The notes: generated by a model not told the origin, from the sequence alone. Shown: positions 11,790 to 23,473, counted from the stretch's first letter. The stretch: DNA of 64,000 nt from Crocodylus rhombifer (GCA_038503035.1 JAVSML010024016.1:976558-1040557), one strand, 5' to 3'. Program-made: numbers and translations.

Positions 11790-12700
11790 AGCCATTGCCA
11801 CTGCCACTGCCAGCTCTTCCTCTGCTTGCACCTGTGACATTTCTGTCCAGGCAGGACTGCTCACCATTGAGGCTTCCACCTAGGTCCTGGTTTGGCACTG
11901 TGTGGACCGCAGCTTGCAGGCTTTTTCCTGTGACAGCTAGGTGGGCAAGTGTCTGCACTGTGAGCAGTGCCTTCTGGTGGCGTCCCTCAGGAAGCAGGCA
12001 AGAGAGCTACAATAGGAGGTGGTGAGGCTCTGAAGCATCCACCATCATGAGAAATTAATCAATCCAGTGCTGAAGGAGACCTCTAAGACTGTGCAGGAAG
12101 GACTGTCAAAGGCAGTGCTAAAGACAGAAGAGAACATGGACTCCCAGGAAGATGGGAGCTGGAAGCTTATGACCTCTGGCAGCAAGCAGAAGTCTTCATT
12201 CCCACCTGCAGCAGTTTGCCTGGAGAACAGCTATGGAGCCCTAGCAAGAGAGGAGGAGCATATTCCGTCAGTGGAAGAGGCCGAGCTAGGGACCCCCAAG
12301 GTTGGGAGGACCGAGACTGCTGCCACCAAGAAGTGATACGTAGTGGTGGTTGGAGATTTCCTTCTGCAGGCGATGGATGTATCTATCTGCCAGCCTGATC
12401 TGTTGTCTTAAGTGGTCTGCTGCTCTCCTGAAGCTGAGGTCTGAGATGTCACAGAGGGATTACTGAGACTCATCCAGCCTTCTGACTACTTCCCCATGCT
12501 GCTTATCTATGTGGGCATCAATGATGCTGCCGGGGGGACCCTGAGCAGGTCAAAAGTGACTACACGGTTCTGGGTGCAAGGGTGAAGAGGACAGGGGCTC
12601 AAGTGGTGTTCTCCTCCATCCTTCTGGTCAAGGGAAAGGGCCTGGGCAGGAATGGATACATCCTGCAGATCAATGCAGGGCTGTGCAGATAGTGTCATCA
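11790..12700 (+). pseudogene. CR1 ORF1 relic (zinc-finger-like N-terminus and SGNH-esterase-like domain)
   Basis: The N-terminal part has Cys-rich segments (for example a CxxC around 11958-11967) followed by a charged, helix-prone stretch, as in CR1 ORF1 proteins. From about 12336 the SGNH-hydrolase blocks can be followed across frameshifts. Block I is altered: the GDS serine motif reads GDF. Block III reads VGIND at about 12510-12525, retaining the Asn. A 'VVFSSIL' strand follows at about 12604. In CR1-type elements this domain is an esterase of still debated role in retrotransposition. Several stops make this copy inactive. Confidence 0.7.
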
Positions 12701-12779
12701 GCAGGCCTTTGGCTTCTTCAACTGCAGCATGTTGTTCCAAGAAGAAAGATTGCTAAGAAGAAACAGGATCCACCGGACA

Positions 12780-13600
12780 AAGAGAGAGAACAGCATATCA
12801 CAGACAGACTCGCTAACCTGGTGGGGTGGCTTCAAACTATGTTTACCTGAGGATGGAGACCAAAGCCTTGAAGTAAATGAGGAAGCGGGTAACCTGGAGG
12901 AAGTACAAGCAGGAAGGAACAAGAGGGGAGGCCTTCTCTTTCTTCCTGAGCAAGTAGGGCAATCTGCTACTTATCTGTACATGAATACACAGAGCCTGGG
13001 AAACAATCAGGAAGAATTGTAACTTGCACAGTCACAGAACTATGACATGATTAGAACAACAGAGACTTGGTGGGGTATCTTGCATATCTGGACCACCATC
13101 ATGGATGGGTATAAACTGTTCAGGAAGGACAGGCAAGGGAGAAGAGGAGGAGTTGCACTTTATATAACGAACTCTATGCTTGCTCAGAACTCCAGTATGA
13201 AACTGGAGATAGGGGTGTTGAAAGTCTCTGGTTTAGGGTCAGAGGGGAGAGCAACAAGGGTGATGTTGTGTTAGAGACCACCAGACCAGGAGGATGAAGT
13301 GAATGAGGCTTTCTTCAAACAGCTAGTGGAAGTTTCCACAGGCCATGTTTCTCATGGGGGTCTTCAATCATGCTGACATCTGCTGGGAGGGCAATACAGC
13401 CATGCAGAGGCAATCAAAAAACTTTTCGGAGAGTGTTAGGGACAACTTTCTGGTGCAAATGTTGGAGAGGCCAACTAGAGGCCTTGACCTGCTGCTCACA
13501 AACAGGAAAGAACTGGTGGGGAATCTGGAAGTGGATGACAACTTGGGCAGCAGCAATCCAAAAGACAGCTGAGTTCAGGATCCTGAGGGGAAAGGAAGGA
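12780..13600 (+). pseudogene. CR1 ORF2 relic, endonuclease domain only
   Basis: The APE-like endonuclease is visible in order. An 'LYMNTQSLGNNQEEL' segment lies near 12975-13019, 'TETWW' near 13056, 'GGVALYI' near 13148, 'FNHADICWE' near 13363 (GDFNxPDxCW in better copies) and 'LDLLLTN' near 13484. The 'GSSDH' block near 13550 is damaged. The frame changes at least twice. Nothing of the RT domain follows. Confidence 0.75.
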
Positions 13601-13609
13601 TGGAGGCCC

Positions 13610-14260
13610 CCAGTAGCTCCTCCTCCTGTCCCTGCTGCAACGCTCTGGGAACCAGATAGGGAAACAGGGGCAGATGGTGGGAAGCTGCAGCTGGGTGGGA
13701 GCACAGGGCTGGGACCTGTGAGAGCATGGAGCCTCAGAGCATAGGGCTGATGCCCAGCAAGTTGACAGGAGTGCAGAGCTTGGGATGGCCTAGTTCCATT
13801 GCGTGGGACTCCCCGTAGCTCACCTGCAGCTACTGAGACTCACGTACTACCAGGGAGAAGCCCCACGCAATGGAGCCAACAACCTGGCCCAGCTGCCTGC
13901 CACCAGCTATAGCTCCCAGGAGTCTACCGGAAGTGGTGGGGAGCCCTATGAAATGGAGGCCAGCCAGAGCCATGTGCTGTGGGGTGGGGGGACTCCACTG
14001 GATGGAGCTGGCAACCTGGTCCTGCTTCTCAACAGAGTCCTGGGAGCTGCACATGGCAGCAGGGAGCAGAACCAGGCTGCCAGCTCTATCACACAAGGCT
14101 CCTCAACCCACCCTGCACATGGCTTGGAAGCTGCTTGTGAGCTATGGGGAACTCACTCTGGCCATGTGCAGCTCCTGGCCAGAGTCATGTGCCTCCAGAG
14201 GGATCCACCTGCACAGGCCATGAGCACCCAAGGGCCTGCCTGATGCTGCCACTGTCACCA
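13610..14260. repeat. GC-rich region with internal degenerate repeats
   Basis: Two related segments are seen: about 13868-13975 (atggagccaacaacctggcc...cagctatagctcccaggagtc) and about 14000-14090 (atggagctggcaacctggtcc...gagtcctgggagctgcacatgg). The 'gccatgtgc..agctcc' motif also recurs near 13970 and 14160. An open + frame of 146 codons (13803-14243) results but has no recognised domain. It may be another old GC-rich repeat like those at 1.8 and 9.5 kb. Confidence 0.45.
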
Positions 14261-14659
14261 GGAGCAGGGGCTGTGGACCACTGGGGGGTCTTTTGGGGGC
14301 AGGACCCCACATGCACACCTCACCATACCCACACCCCCACACTCCCCACATTATGTTGTGAGTTCAGCAACAACACTCTGGACAGCCCTGTGTTAAACTA
14401 ACAAGTATTTATTAATATAACTGTCTGGAGCCATATCCAGGGTGGAGCTTAACAGTTGCCCTAGTATGTATGCAAGACTTATATTTGCTCTGTCCCTGAC
14501 CTTGACCTGGCCCAGTCCTGGTGAGTGACAGGAACCCAGAATATATGCCCTGGAAACTCATAGCAGGGAAAATGGAGTCCCCAGTGCTGTAAAACTGCCA
14601 CAAAAAGCCCTGAATCCTGCAGTGCTGAAAGTGAGGGCTTTCGCCTTAAAGGGACAACA

Positions 14660-14880
14660 CCCCACATGCCCCACACCCATGCACACACACCCTTGCCCCA
14701 CCCTTTCCCACACAAATCCCCCATAAACCCTATAGCCACCCAAACACAGACCCACATCTCCCACAAAACCCATACCCACCCAAACACACATCCATACCCT
14801 ACACTCCACACCACCCCCCCCACAACCACACCTCACACACTCCCCTCCACACACACCCCAACACACACACAATATACAAG
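14660..14880 (+). repeat. C/A-rich low-complexity tract
   Basis: Irregular CCCACACC/CACACA sequence with almost no G for about 220 bases. The complement is a G/T-rich purine-skewed strand. The frames over it are artefacts of composition. Confidence 0.9.
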
Positions 14881-15006
14881 AGTAATACTTTATTTTGAGC
14901 TGTTATGCAATTTCCTCTGTATACATTATGAAAACACACATAAATCAGGACAAAATATTTTTTAAAATAAAATTAAAATATGTTATAGTAGATGCTTGAT
15001 ATTTAG

Positions 15007-17005
15007 TGGGGCTGTGCAAAGCTTCAGTAGCTGATTCGATTTCGAGGCGATTCGACCCAATTAGGGGACATAATCTCAGAATTCAAATCAAATTAGGACA
15101 CCAAGTAAAAGCTCCAAATTGATTCAAAGCATCCGAATCAATTAGAAAAAGATTCAACTGATTCAGAGATTTGGCCATAGACTAAACAGGCAGCTGACAG
15201 CTGCCTCCAGCTGGTAAGTCTGTTGAGGTTGGGAGAGGGGGAAGGAAAGAGGCATGGGGGAGGGAGGGATTGGGGCTGGGGCTGGGACAAGCTGCCCAAT
15301 GAGGACGAGGGGGTGCATTACTTGGAGAGGATGGGCGGGGCATAGGATATGGTGCAGCAGCAGTTGCGTGGGGACTCTACCCCACTGCCACTTGCCCAGC
15401 CAGGTTTGGGGGGCAGGATGTGAGCATGGTTTGCTCTAGGCAGAAGGGGGCAAGTGGCAGCAGGGCATAGCCTCTGCTCCCAGCACTGCCATGTCCACAT
15501 CACACACCCTCTCTCAGGCTGCTGGCAAGCAGCAGCAGGGCAGAGCCCCTGCTCAGTACTGATGTGGGTGTGGTAGCATTGGGAATGGGGGCTATGCCCT
15601 GCCACCTCCCAGAGCGAGCCGCGCCTGCATCACGCGTGCCCACCCGCACATCGGCTGGGCAAGCAGCAGCAGGGCACAGCCCCCATGGCTCCCACCACTG
15701 GGGCAGAGACAGGCACAGCTGGGGGAGCCACAGGAGAAGCCCCCTTGGCTGCCCTGCCCAGCCCCAGCCCCTGCCTAGCCCAGCCCTCTGGCATTTTAAA
15801 AAAAGAAGAAAAATAAAAGCCCTGCACTCACTAGCTCTGGCAGCAGTGATTGGGGGCCTCTGAGGTCTCATGACAGAGCCTCCCCATGCAGCATGGGGCA
15901 GCAGGGATCACCCCTCCCCCTGCTTGGCACCCATGCAGCAGCTTCTCCATGGCATGGGTGTAGTGCAGCTTGACCAGGAACTGCACACTGTCTGGGAGCT
16001 GGGGCTCCTGAGGCTGAGTGCTGCCAGGCTCCATCTCACTACTGGAGCCACCCCAGCTCCCAGACAGCATGCAGCACACTGCTGAGCCATGCTGCACCTG
16101 TGCCGGGTGCCAAGTAGCGAGGAGCAATTCCCACTGCCCCCCCGCTGCCCTGCACTGCATGGGGGAGGGAGATCTACCACAAGCCTTTAGAGGCCCCCAG
16201 TTGCCACTGTCAGACCTTGTGAGTGTGGGGCTTTTTTTCTTTTCTTTCTTTTTTAAAGCTCCGCAGTCATCAGCTGCAGGAGTGGTGATTGGGGCCTCTG
16301 GGCACTTGTGGCAGAGGCTCCCCAGGCAGTGTGGGGCAGGGGGGGCAGCAGGGATCACCCCCCCACCTGGCATCTGCATGGCAGCTCTCACCTCACATGG
16401 GTGCAGTGTGGCTCAGCAGGGCACCATGTACTGTCTGGGAGCTGGGGTGGCTCCAGCACTCAGTTGGAGTCTGGCAGCACTCAGCCCCACCAGCCCCAAC
16501 TTCCAGGCAGTGCATGGCACCCTGCCAAGCCGCACTGCACTTATGCCATGGGGCAGTTGCTACGTGGGTGCCAAACAAAGCAACACGAGTCCCACTGCCC
16601 GGGGGGGAGGCTCTGGCAGAAGCGCCCAAAGGTCCTAATCGCTGCTTCTGCAGCCAGTGAATGCGGGGCTTTTTTTTTTTTTTTTTTTTTTAAGTGCTGG
16701 GACTAGGCTGGGGCTGGGTGGGCATGGGGCCAGGCAGGACAGCCATGGGGGCTTCTCCCATGGTTCCCCCTGCCCAGGGAAAGGCAGGCATGGCTGAACA
16801 AACCTCCTGGTGTGCCTGCCTCTCCCCAGCTGATCCGAATCACCGAATCTCTCCAAATGAACGTTGAATCCTCGGAAGCTGATTTAGCCAAATTGATTCA
16901 GAACAGTGATTCGAATCTCTGAATCAAATCACCGTCCTCTGAATCAGCTGAATCCAAATCAAAATCAAAATCCAAATTGAATACTTCCCTATTCACACAG
17001 GCCTA
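15007..17005. mobile_element. Large foldback hAT-like element, about 2.0 kb
   Basis: Bounded by TGGGGCTGTGCAAAGC at the left and an imperfect complement ending CACACAGGCCTA at the right. Flanking octamers ATATTTAG (14999-15006) and ATTTTTAG (17006-17013) match at 7 of 8 positions, so it is hAT-like. Both subterminal regions carry many GATTCGA/AAATTGATTC-type short repeats. The interior has GC-rich segments with 'ctcac.agctc.ggcagcag' and 'gatcacccc' motifs, bounded by long A- or T-runs and repeated about every 430 bases. Large frames inside are compositional. No transposase seen. Confidence 0.85.
15785..16690. repeat. Internal GC-rich repeat units of the foldback element
   Basis: A block containing a poly(A/T) tract, 'gcagcagtgattgggg.cctctg', 'gcagaggctccccatgcag.gtggggcag' and 'gggatcacccc' occurs at about 15790-15925 and again at about 16230-16370. 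A third poly(T) boundary lies at about 16665-16692. Copies of the same modules occur in the 0.9-1.0-kb relatives in inverted arrangement. Different copy number of these modules can account for the size differences between family members. Confidence 0.65.
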
Positions 17006-19170
17006 ATTTTTAGTATATGATTTGGTTTTTTTTCCGGTTCCAAGGTGTCAAGCCCCCTCCTCTCCCCAGTACTTCCAGGGGCAATGGGAGGCATTTCTTG
17101 TGGCAAAGGGCAGGGGTTGGGGTGGGACTTCTGGTCTCAAGGTGGCAACCAGGGGTTGGGGTACCTATCAAGGAGTGGGGCTACCTTTGTAACTCTTGAC
17201 AGCTCATCAAAACTCATTAAGCAGTCCTCCAGCTGAAATAACTGCCTACCCCTGTTTTAGACCCTGCTGGGCCTGGACTGGCTCCTCCCCAGGGCTCCTC
17301 CCCAGGGTTAGGGCTTTTGTCAGACAAGCAGCAATCATTCAGCTAGCAGCACTCCCAGCTGCTCAGAACATGCGTCCAAGCGCACAGCCCACCAAACAAA
17401 CAGTCAGCAAGCCAAACACACAAGCAGCCCAGGCTCACTTGCCTTTCTGGAGCAGGATCTGTTGCCTGGCTTCTCTTCTTCCTCTTCCTCCTCTTGCTCC
17501 CAGTAAACTGTTGGCAAACTGTCCTGTTTGCTGCCCCTGTTTGCTTGTATTCTATTTATGTAAAATGGGGTCAAGGTGCTCTTATTCATGGGCCCTACTA
17601 AAAAGATTGAGTGTTCCTTAGGTCTTTGGTCTGGCTAAAAATGGGAGAAAAATGTAAAAGTTTAGTAAGATTAAGAGGCAGAAGTGCTTTTAGCACAAAA
17701 TCTGGTTTTGCTTTCCTTCAGTCCTGTAATTTAATACAGATGTTTGTTTTGTTCATATTCTTTCCCAGCTGTGTTTGATGAACTTCCTTTTGTCAGTAAC
17801 ATTTTTGCAGGCATTTATTATCCTTTTGTTAGTCTGGATTTAATTTTCTTGTTCCTTTCATGAGACAGAAAGAGCCTAAGCTGGATGAAGAACAGGCCTC
17901 GGATGGCAAGCATTCAAACTAGTTGTGTCCCACATGTTAAAATATATTGTGTTCAGGTGATTTTAGGTCAGACGGCTGTCAGCATGCACTGAAGTTAATA
18001 ATAATTAGTATTTTAAGGAGAGAAACCCGAATGAATGACTAGGTAGCAAATAAATTCAATGGTCAGACAACATTTGTGACTTCCCATCATCTAACACTGT
18101 TACTATGTTTCACAGAGAGCAATTTAAGGAGGGGCTTCTGTCCCAAATATTTCCCTTTAGCCAAATCTCATGTTCCAAGTACATATTTGGTTTCAGAGTG
18201 AGCTGTAAAAGTGAAAAACCTGTGCAGTTGTTCTCCCATTTGAAAAAATAAGTTCTCTAAAAATTGTAACCAAGAGAGAATGCAGTACCATAGGGCAGAC
18301 AAAATGATATTAAATTAATTGTAATGGAAATGCCTAGGCATTCTTCTTGAAGGAAAACTGGATACCTTAGACCAGTTTTCCAAACAGTGGGGCACAAATG
18401 TAATCAGTGGCAGGAAATGCCCACCAACTTCTAAAGAACTTAAGCCTTCAAACCTCCCTTCAAGTTGGTGCAAGAGTTTAAAAGCAACCCCAAAGAATCC
18501 ACTAGTATCTATTTAGCACATTATAGCTGTAACCCCATAAGGGAAAGTTGTAAATGTTTTGACAACATTTATGTTTTCAAATAACTCTCTTTTTTGTTGC
18601 AACAGAAACATTTAGAAAAACAGGTCAACTTTTAAAAATATTTGTTTACAAATAAAAAAGAGAGCAGTTAATAATGTTGATACATTCCATTTCAACATTT
18701 TTGTTTCAATTTTTCATTTCATAATTACTTTAATTCACTGTTTTATGTATACGTATTTTTAAAACTTTAAAAAATTGAAAATAGGAATATTTCTAGGATC
18801 CTGTAAGAGGGGCCCCTACCACCTGTTACTGTAGCAAGTGAGGATGACCAGGTCAGAAATGCCATCATATAAAAACAATGGAGTACCAGATGGAAAGTAA
18901 AAGTAAGCAATTTAAATGGCATAAAAATAAATACTTCTCTATGTAACACATAAAGACTCGTGGAACTAAAAGGTATGAACAAGGAAAATAGCTTCATCAG
19001 TTTCAAAAAAAAGAAGCAGACACCACATCCGTTATAAATCTTCACAAAGTCAACTGATGATCTGCTACCTCTGCTGTGCAGACATCCATCTTAGCCAAAC
19101 AACTTCAGTGGAAAAGGGAAGAGCGCTGCCTCTCACTGAGGTGCTAATTCTAATGTCTACCCAGTCAAAG
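17006..19170. other. No recognisable gene; mostly AT-rich single-copy-like DNA
   Basis: Nothing coding. A sequence near 18371-18395 (gaccagttttccaaacagtggggcaca) resembles the left end of hAT-type MITEs, but no matching right end or duplication was found. Confidence 0.55.
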
Positions 19171-19178
19171 CTGGTGGT

Positions 19179-20078
19179 TAGGCCTGTGCGAAGCACCTAG
19201 TATTTGCTTCAGAGTCAGCCAATTTGGGGCTGAAATCACTGTCCCAAATCAATTTGGCTGAATCTGATTCAGAGATTTGGCTGCCACCAAATTGGCTGAA
19301 TCTCTGAATCAAACAGGCTCCATCTCCTTGTCTGCTCTTCCAGCCCCGTCAATGGATGCCCTGGCTTTTTTTAAAAAAAAAAAAGCCCTGCACTCACCAG
19401 CTCCTGCCAGGCAGGGCTGGGAGATCCCCACTGCCCCCTACTGCCCTGTGCTGCATGGGGGGCCCTGCCACGAGCCTCTAGAAGCCCTGATGGCCACTGC
19501 AGCAGCCAGCAGCTTTTTTTAAAAAAAGCCAGGATCCTGGGTCAGGCAAGGCAGCCATTGACAGGGCTGGGAGAGTGGGCAAGAGTTGGGGGGCTCATGG
19601 CAGAGCCCCCCCATGCAGCATGGAGCACTGGGGGGCAGCAAGGATCACCCTCCACACCTAGCAGGAGCCAGTGAGTGCGGGGCTTTTTTTTTTTAAAGGG
19701 ACACTTTTTAAGGGACACAGGGGCTGGGCAGGGCAGCCATTGATGGGGCTAAGAGAGTGGGCAGGCGTCAGGTGGTGATCGGAGGAATAGTGGGGCAGGA
19801 AGGGGATGGAGCCTGGTGGGACCCCCCAGGCTCCCCTCTGGCTCCGTCCCGCCCCTTACTTACCAGCTTGAGCCCAGGTCCAGTTCCCTGTGCTGGCAAA
19901 TGGGGACTGCCCAAATCACTGAATTTCCAAATCTTTTCCAAATTGATTTGGAGGCTTCAAATTGATTCAGACTTTTTTTACTGGCCTCCCAATTTGATTT
20001 GGACTCGGAGATTCGGCCACCAAATTGAGCCGAATTTTCTCCAGATTGAATCAGCACCCAAAGCTTTGCACAGCCCTA
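19179..20078. mobile_element. Foldback hAT-like element, 900 bp, perfect target duplication
   Basis: Left end TAGGCCTGTGCGAAGC and right end GCTTTGCACAGCCCTA are inverted repeats. The exact octamer CTGGTGGT flanks both sides (19171-19178 and 20079-20086). Inside are two GC-rich arms that are inverted copies of each other, about 19380-19490 and 19585-19700, each ending in an A- or T-run beside 'ctgcactcaccagctcctgcc' or its complement. Subterminal AATTTGGCTGAAT-type repeats lie on both sides. No transposase. This is the best-preserved member of the family and defines its ends. Confidence 0.93.
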
Positions 20079-20124
20079 CTGGTGGTATTTGAGCGATGCT
20101 GCTATTTTATAACTAATTTAAGGG

Positions 20125-20240
20125 CCATTGTTTGCAGGCAAGGTTCTTTGGGTAGATGTATTATCTTATATTAGACTGCCTAAATAATTAGAAAAAAGTT
20201 CTTTCCAAGCTTTCAGGCACAAACACCCTTCTTCAGGTGT
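20125..20240. repeat. Fragment of a dispersed retroposon-like repeat
   Basis: The text 'gcaaggttctttgggtagatgtattatcttatattagac' followed by 'aaaagttctttccaagctttcaggcacaaacacccttcttcagg' resembles 50165-50262 (ggatttttagggtgatatctattattggaccaac...gcaagctttcaaatgcaagacatttttcttcagg). I recall this type of sequence as common in amniote genomes but cannot name the family with certainty. Confidence 0.6.
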
Positions 20241-20652
20241 TGGGCCATCATTTAGCATTTTTTTCACCATCCTTCCCCTCAAAGAAAAAAAACCTCCAAG
20301 CATTTGGAGCCAAATTCTGTTCCTAGATACACTGGTGCAAAACCCAAATAATTCTTTTCACTCCAGTTAAATTTCTCTGGACTTACAGTGGTTGTAACAG
20401 AGTAAAACTATTGAGTGGAATTAGTGGACATATTTCTGTATAATCTCATGGCTAAGCAGTAGAAAAGATGTGTTTCTCAGTCCCTTAAGACAGATTTCTC
20501 AGCATGCTTGTCATCTATTTTTAGTACTGTGCAATTAAGATGTTAATATGGATATTACAATGGGGACTACACAGAACATTTTCTAATACTAATCAAGTGA
20601 TTCTTTACTTAATGCAACTTGATTTCCTTTATGGAATGCCCTAAGTTATTAC

Positions 20653-20890
20653 CAGGGATCCTGGTTTTCTCTGATGTAAAAAAATCCCCCAATTTTCGGT
20701 TAAAAAAGTAACCCCAAATCCACATTTTTCTGTAATTAAAATGAAACACCACTGATGTATAGATACATAATATATAGCTATATATCTAAGTGGTGTTTCA
20801 TTTTAATCATGGAAAAATTGGATTTGGGGTTACTTTTTTTTTAAACTAAAATTGGGGATTGTTTTAAATCAGAGAAAACCAGGGTCCCTG
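20653..20890. mobile_element. Palindromic hAT-like MITE, 238 bp
   Basis: Left CAGGGATCCTGGTTTTCTCT and right AGAGAAAACCAGGGTCCCTG are inverted repeats, and the pairing continues almost to the centre (aaatgaaacaccact... and ...agtggtgtttcatttt). The whole element can fold into one long hairpin around an AT-rich core near 20757-20790. The flanking octamers GTTATTAC and GTTATGAC match at 7 of 8. No coding capacity. Confidence 0.92.
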
Positions 20891-20899
20891 GTTATGACT

Positions 20900-21330
20900 G
20901 TAGTGTCTTTCCAAGGGGCAATCTGCATTTTGGAAAGCTCAGCAAAGAACAGCACTTACTCTCTCTGATCACAGAATGTATGTTCTGGTTGAAGTTATAA
21001 AATAATTTCCTCAGCCATTCAACAATATGTAATGGCCTGTTGAACAGTATGTAGCATTTGCCTAAAATAAGATGTTGCACCTGATATAGACTAAAACCTG
21101 GAGGTCATCACCAGATACCATCAATCGTGCATGGCAATGTGGAACTAGTTAAAGAGAGCATTTTTGCCCCCATCATACCACCAGTTAGCTCAAAACATTA
21201 TATCCGTTAGTTCAAAACATTTTATCCATTCCTTGCAGAGAGCGTTTCCAGGGAACAGTGTTGCTGTAATTAGGTCCGTAGTTAACTAGTAATCTAGAAG
21301 ATGTTAACATCTTAAAGGATACCAGTCACA
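20900..21330. other. No recognisable gene
   Basis: AT-rich sequence between two repeats, with no supported feature. Confidence 0.6.
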
Positions 21331-22425
21331 CTGGATAAATCTACACATACAAATAAGCATGACTAAATGTAATATGCATTAAGCTAATGCACATTAAACA
21401 ATTTTTGGCAAGTGTCCACATGTGCAGAGACTTGGGACTAAAGTTAGTTCCCAGTCACTTCAGCCCTGCCATGTGCCCCTTTCACCACTTGGGGGGAGCA
21501 CTAGCTTCTGCCCACATGGCTGCCAGCACTTGGCAACCATGTTGAAGCCAGAGCCAGCTGCCAGAACCTGGTGGCCATCTTGGAAACTCTGATGCCTGGC
21601 CAGCCCCTTCCCTGCCCAGGAGCTGCATGCGCAGCACAGGAGCATCCCACTCCAGCTTCCTCCTTGTCCACCCTCCCTCCCCATGCCAGGGATGCTCCAG
21701 CTCCTGCCAGTGATGCTCAGAGTTCTGCTGCTCCCACCTGGCCCCTGTCAGCAACAACCAGTGCCCCATGCTCCTGCTGGCCATGGTGCTGGTCCTGCTG
21801 GCCCCATCAGGCACCCTCTGCCCAGGTTCCAAGACAGCCGTGAACCTGCCAGTGGGGGACAGGGCACCGACTGAGGGAGGTCCTGTCTGACCCCCTCCTC
21901 CTGTACTCCCTACTCTAACCCACTAGCCCTGTTGCCCACAGCCCTCCCATCTTCCAAACCCCAGCACCATGATCATTGCACATGTGTTAAAAGAACAACA
22001 GATTTTTTTTCCCCTCATAGCCAACAGACGCCCTTCCCTCTCTCTCCCCAAAACACAGAGCCCCATTTACCTCTTCCTCCCCAACACAGAGTCCCCCTCC
22101 ACCACCCTCCCTGCCCACCACCAATAAAAAAGAACTGCTTTCCAATGTGGAACTATATACAAGAGTCTAAGTCTTCAGGTCCCAGAGTGGGGGGCGATGG
22201 GGTGGGGGGCCAAGGGCAGAGTCTGGGGGCATTCCCCCCCAGGTCCACTGGCCATGGCCCCCACTTTGGCTGCCCAGATGCAGGGTCAGTGTCCCCCTGT
22301 GGTCCCATGGCTGGCCTCTCTGCCTCCTTGCCTGGATGGCTTTGGGGTGAGTGGCAGGGCTGGTCCCAGGTGGGTGGCAGGGGACACAGGGTGGGGGGTG
22401 GGCCAGGGGCTGTAGTGTTCATGAA

Positions 22426-22872
22426 TCACTGGATGGCATCCTCCCAGAGCCAGGTGGGGGCCAGCTGAGGAGCAGCAGGTGGGATCCAGGGGCCCTGTGG
22501 GGTCCCAGGGTGGGGTCGGGCAGTGGGGGACATGGACATGGCCGCCAGGGCCAGGAGGGTATTCATGGCCTGGCAGTTTGTGTCAGCCTGCTGCCAGAGC
22601 TGTTCCACATGCTCCCACTCCAGGGCCTCCATGTGGGCCCAGTGCTCCTTCTGCACCCAGTGCCATGTCTCTGCCCACCAGGCCTGCTTCTGTATTTTCT
22701 GTGCCCACTCCTGTGCCTTCCAGTCTTCTGCCACTGCCACCAGCTGCTGGAGCTGGAGTGTCCAGTCTTGGATCCACTGCTGGTGCTGGCAGTGCATGCA
22801 GAGGCCTCCAGGGTGGGTGGCAGTGACCCTGAAGCAGCATCCCCACTGGAGCTGGTGGGTTCTCCTCTGCAT
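22426..22872 (-). pseudogene. Open frame with Gln/Glu/Trp-rich helical pattern inside the 3.9-kb element
   Basis: A 148-codon minus-strand frame with a central stretch of repeated WxxE/Q, Q and A residues that could form a long amphipathic helix. Similar Q/E-rich tails occur in the Myb-like accessory proteins of Harbinger transposons, but no Myb/SANT motif is visible. The opposite strand is also open here, so chance is a serious alternative. Not assigned. Confidence 0.25.
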
Positions 22873-23473
22873 CCAGATGTAGGTCTTTCAGAAGCAAGAG
22901 ACAGAAGGCTTTTCTAAGTTTGCAGCCTTTCAGAGATAAGATGCTCTGCACCAGGGGCCATGCACTGCCCAGCCTCAGATTGGAGATTGACCATGCACTG
23001 GTGTCTAGGGACCATGGTAAGTTGGGGAGGGCAGGCCCAGGCCCAGATGGCCACTGGTCAAGCCCCCCATCCTTGCTTGCTCCCCTGGAGCTGGCAGTCT
23101 TCTGGGTGCTGGCCTTGGGCAGCCTGCCTCCCTTGCCCCCTTCCCAGGGTGAGACAGGTCAGGCTTATGGCAGCACCTGCTGCCATGGCTCCAGACCCCA
23201 CTGCCCACCTTTCACCCTGTAGGCACACGGGGCTCCCAGACAACTGGGGAGGAGGGTTGGCCATGCCTTCACCCTCCCTACGAGGGGTCTTTCCAGGAAG
23301 GTGCATCAGGACAAGACCCCCCATACGACCACTGTACCCTGAGCAATCACACCCCTGCTGTGTGTGCCCTGGGTAGGGGTAGTACATGATGAGTTGTTTG
23401 TGCAGGCTGAGGAGTTCCCAAGCCACTATGCCCTGCTGCTGCTGATTTTTCTGGTGCCTGGGCACACCTGCAC

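Larger units (their letters stand above)
11755..13605 (+). mobile_element. CR1 LINE, old copy lacking the reverse transcriptase half
   Basis: Contains recognisable CR1 ORF1 (about 11790-12700) and the endonuclease part of ORF2 (about 12780-13600), both heavily mutated. Homology stops at about 13605, before the RT domain, so the 3' half is missing. This is the opposite of normal 5' truncation and implies a later deletion or replacement. It is much more diverged than the copies at 29.8, 40 and 62.5 kb and belongs to a different, older subfamily. Confidence 0.8.

Noticed and set aside
14660..14965. His/Pro/Thr-rich frames and Gly/Val/Trp-rich frames opposite
   Set aside because: Artefacts of a C/A-rich low-complexity tract.
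15831..16706. Several 120-206-codon frames on both strands
   Set aside because: They lie inside the foldback element's GC-rich modules and mirror each other, so they are not proteins.
18371..18400. hAT-like left end (gaccagttttccaaacagtggggcaca)
   Set aside because: No right end or 8-bp duplication could be found downstream.
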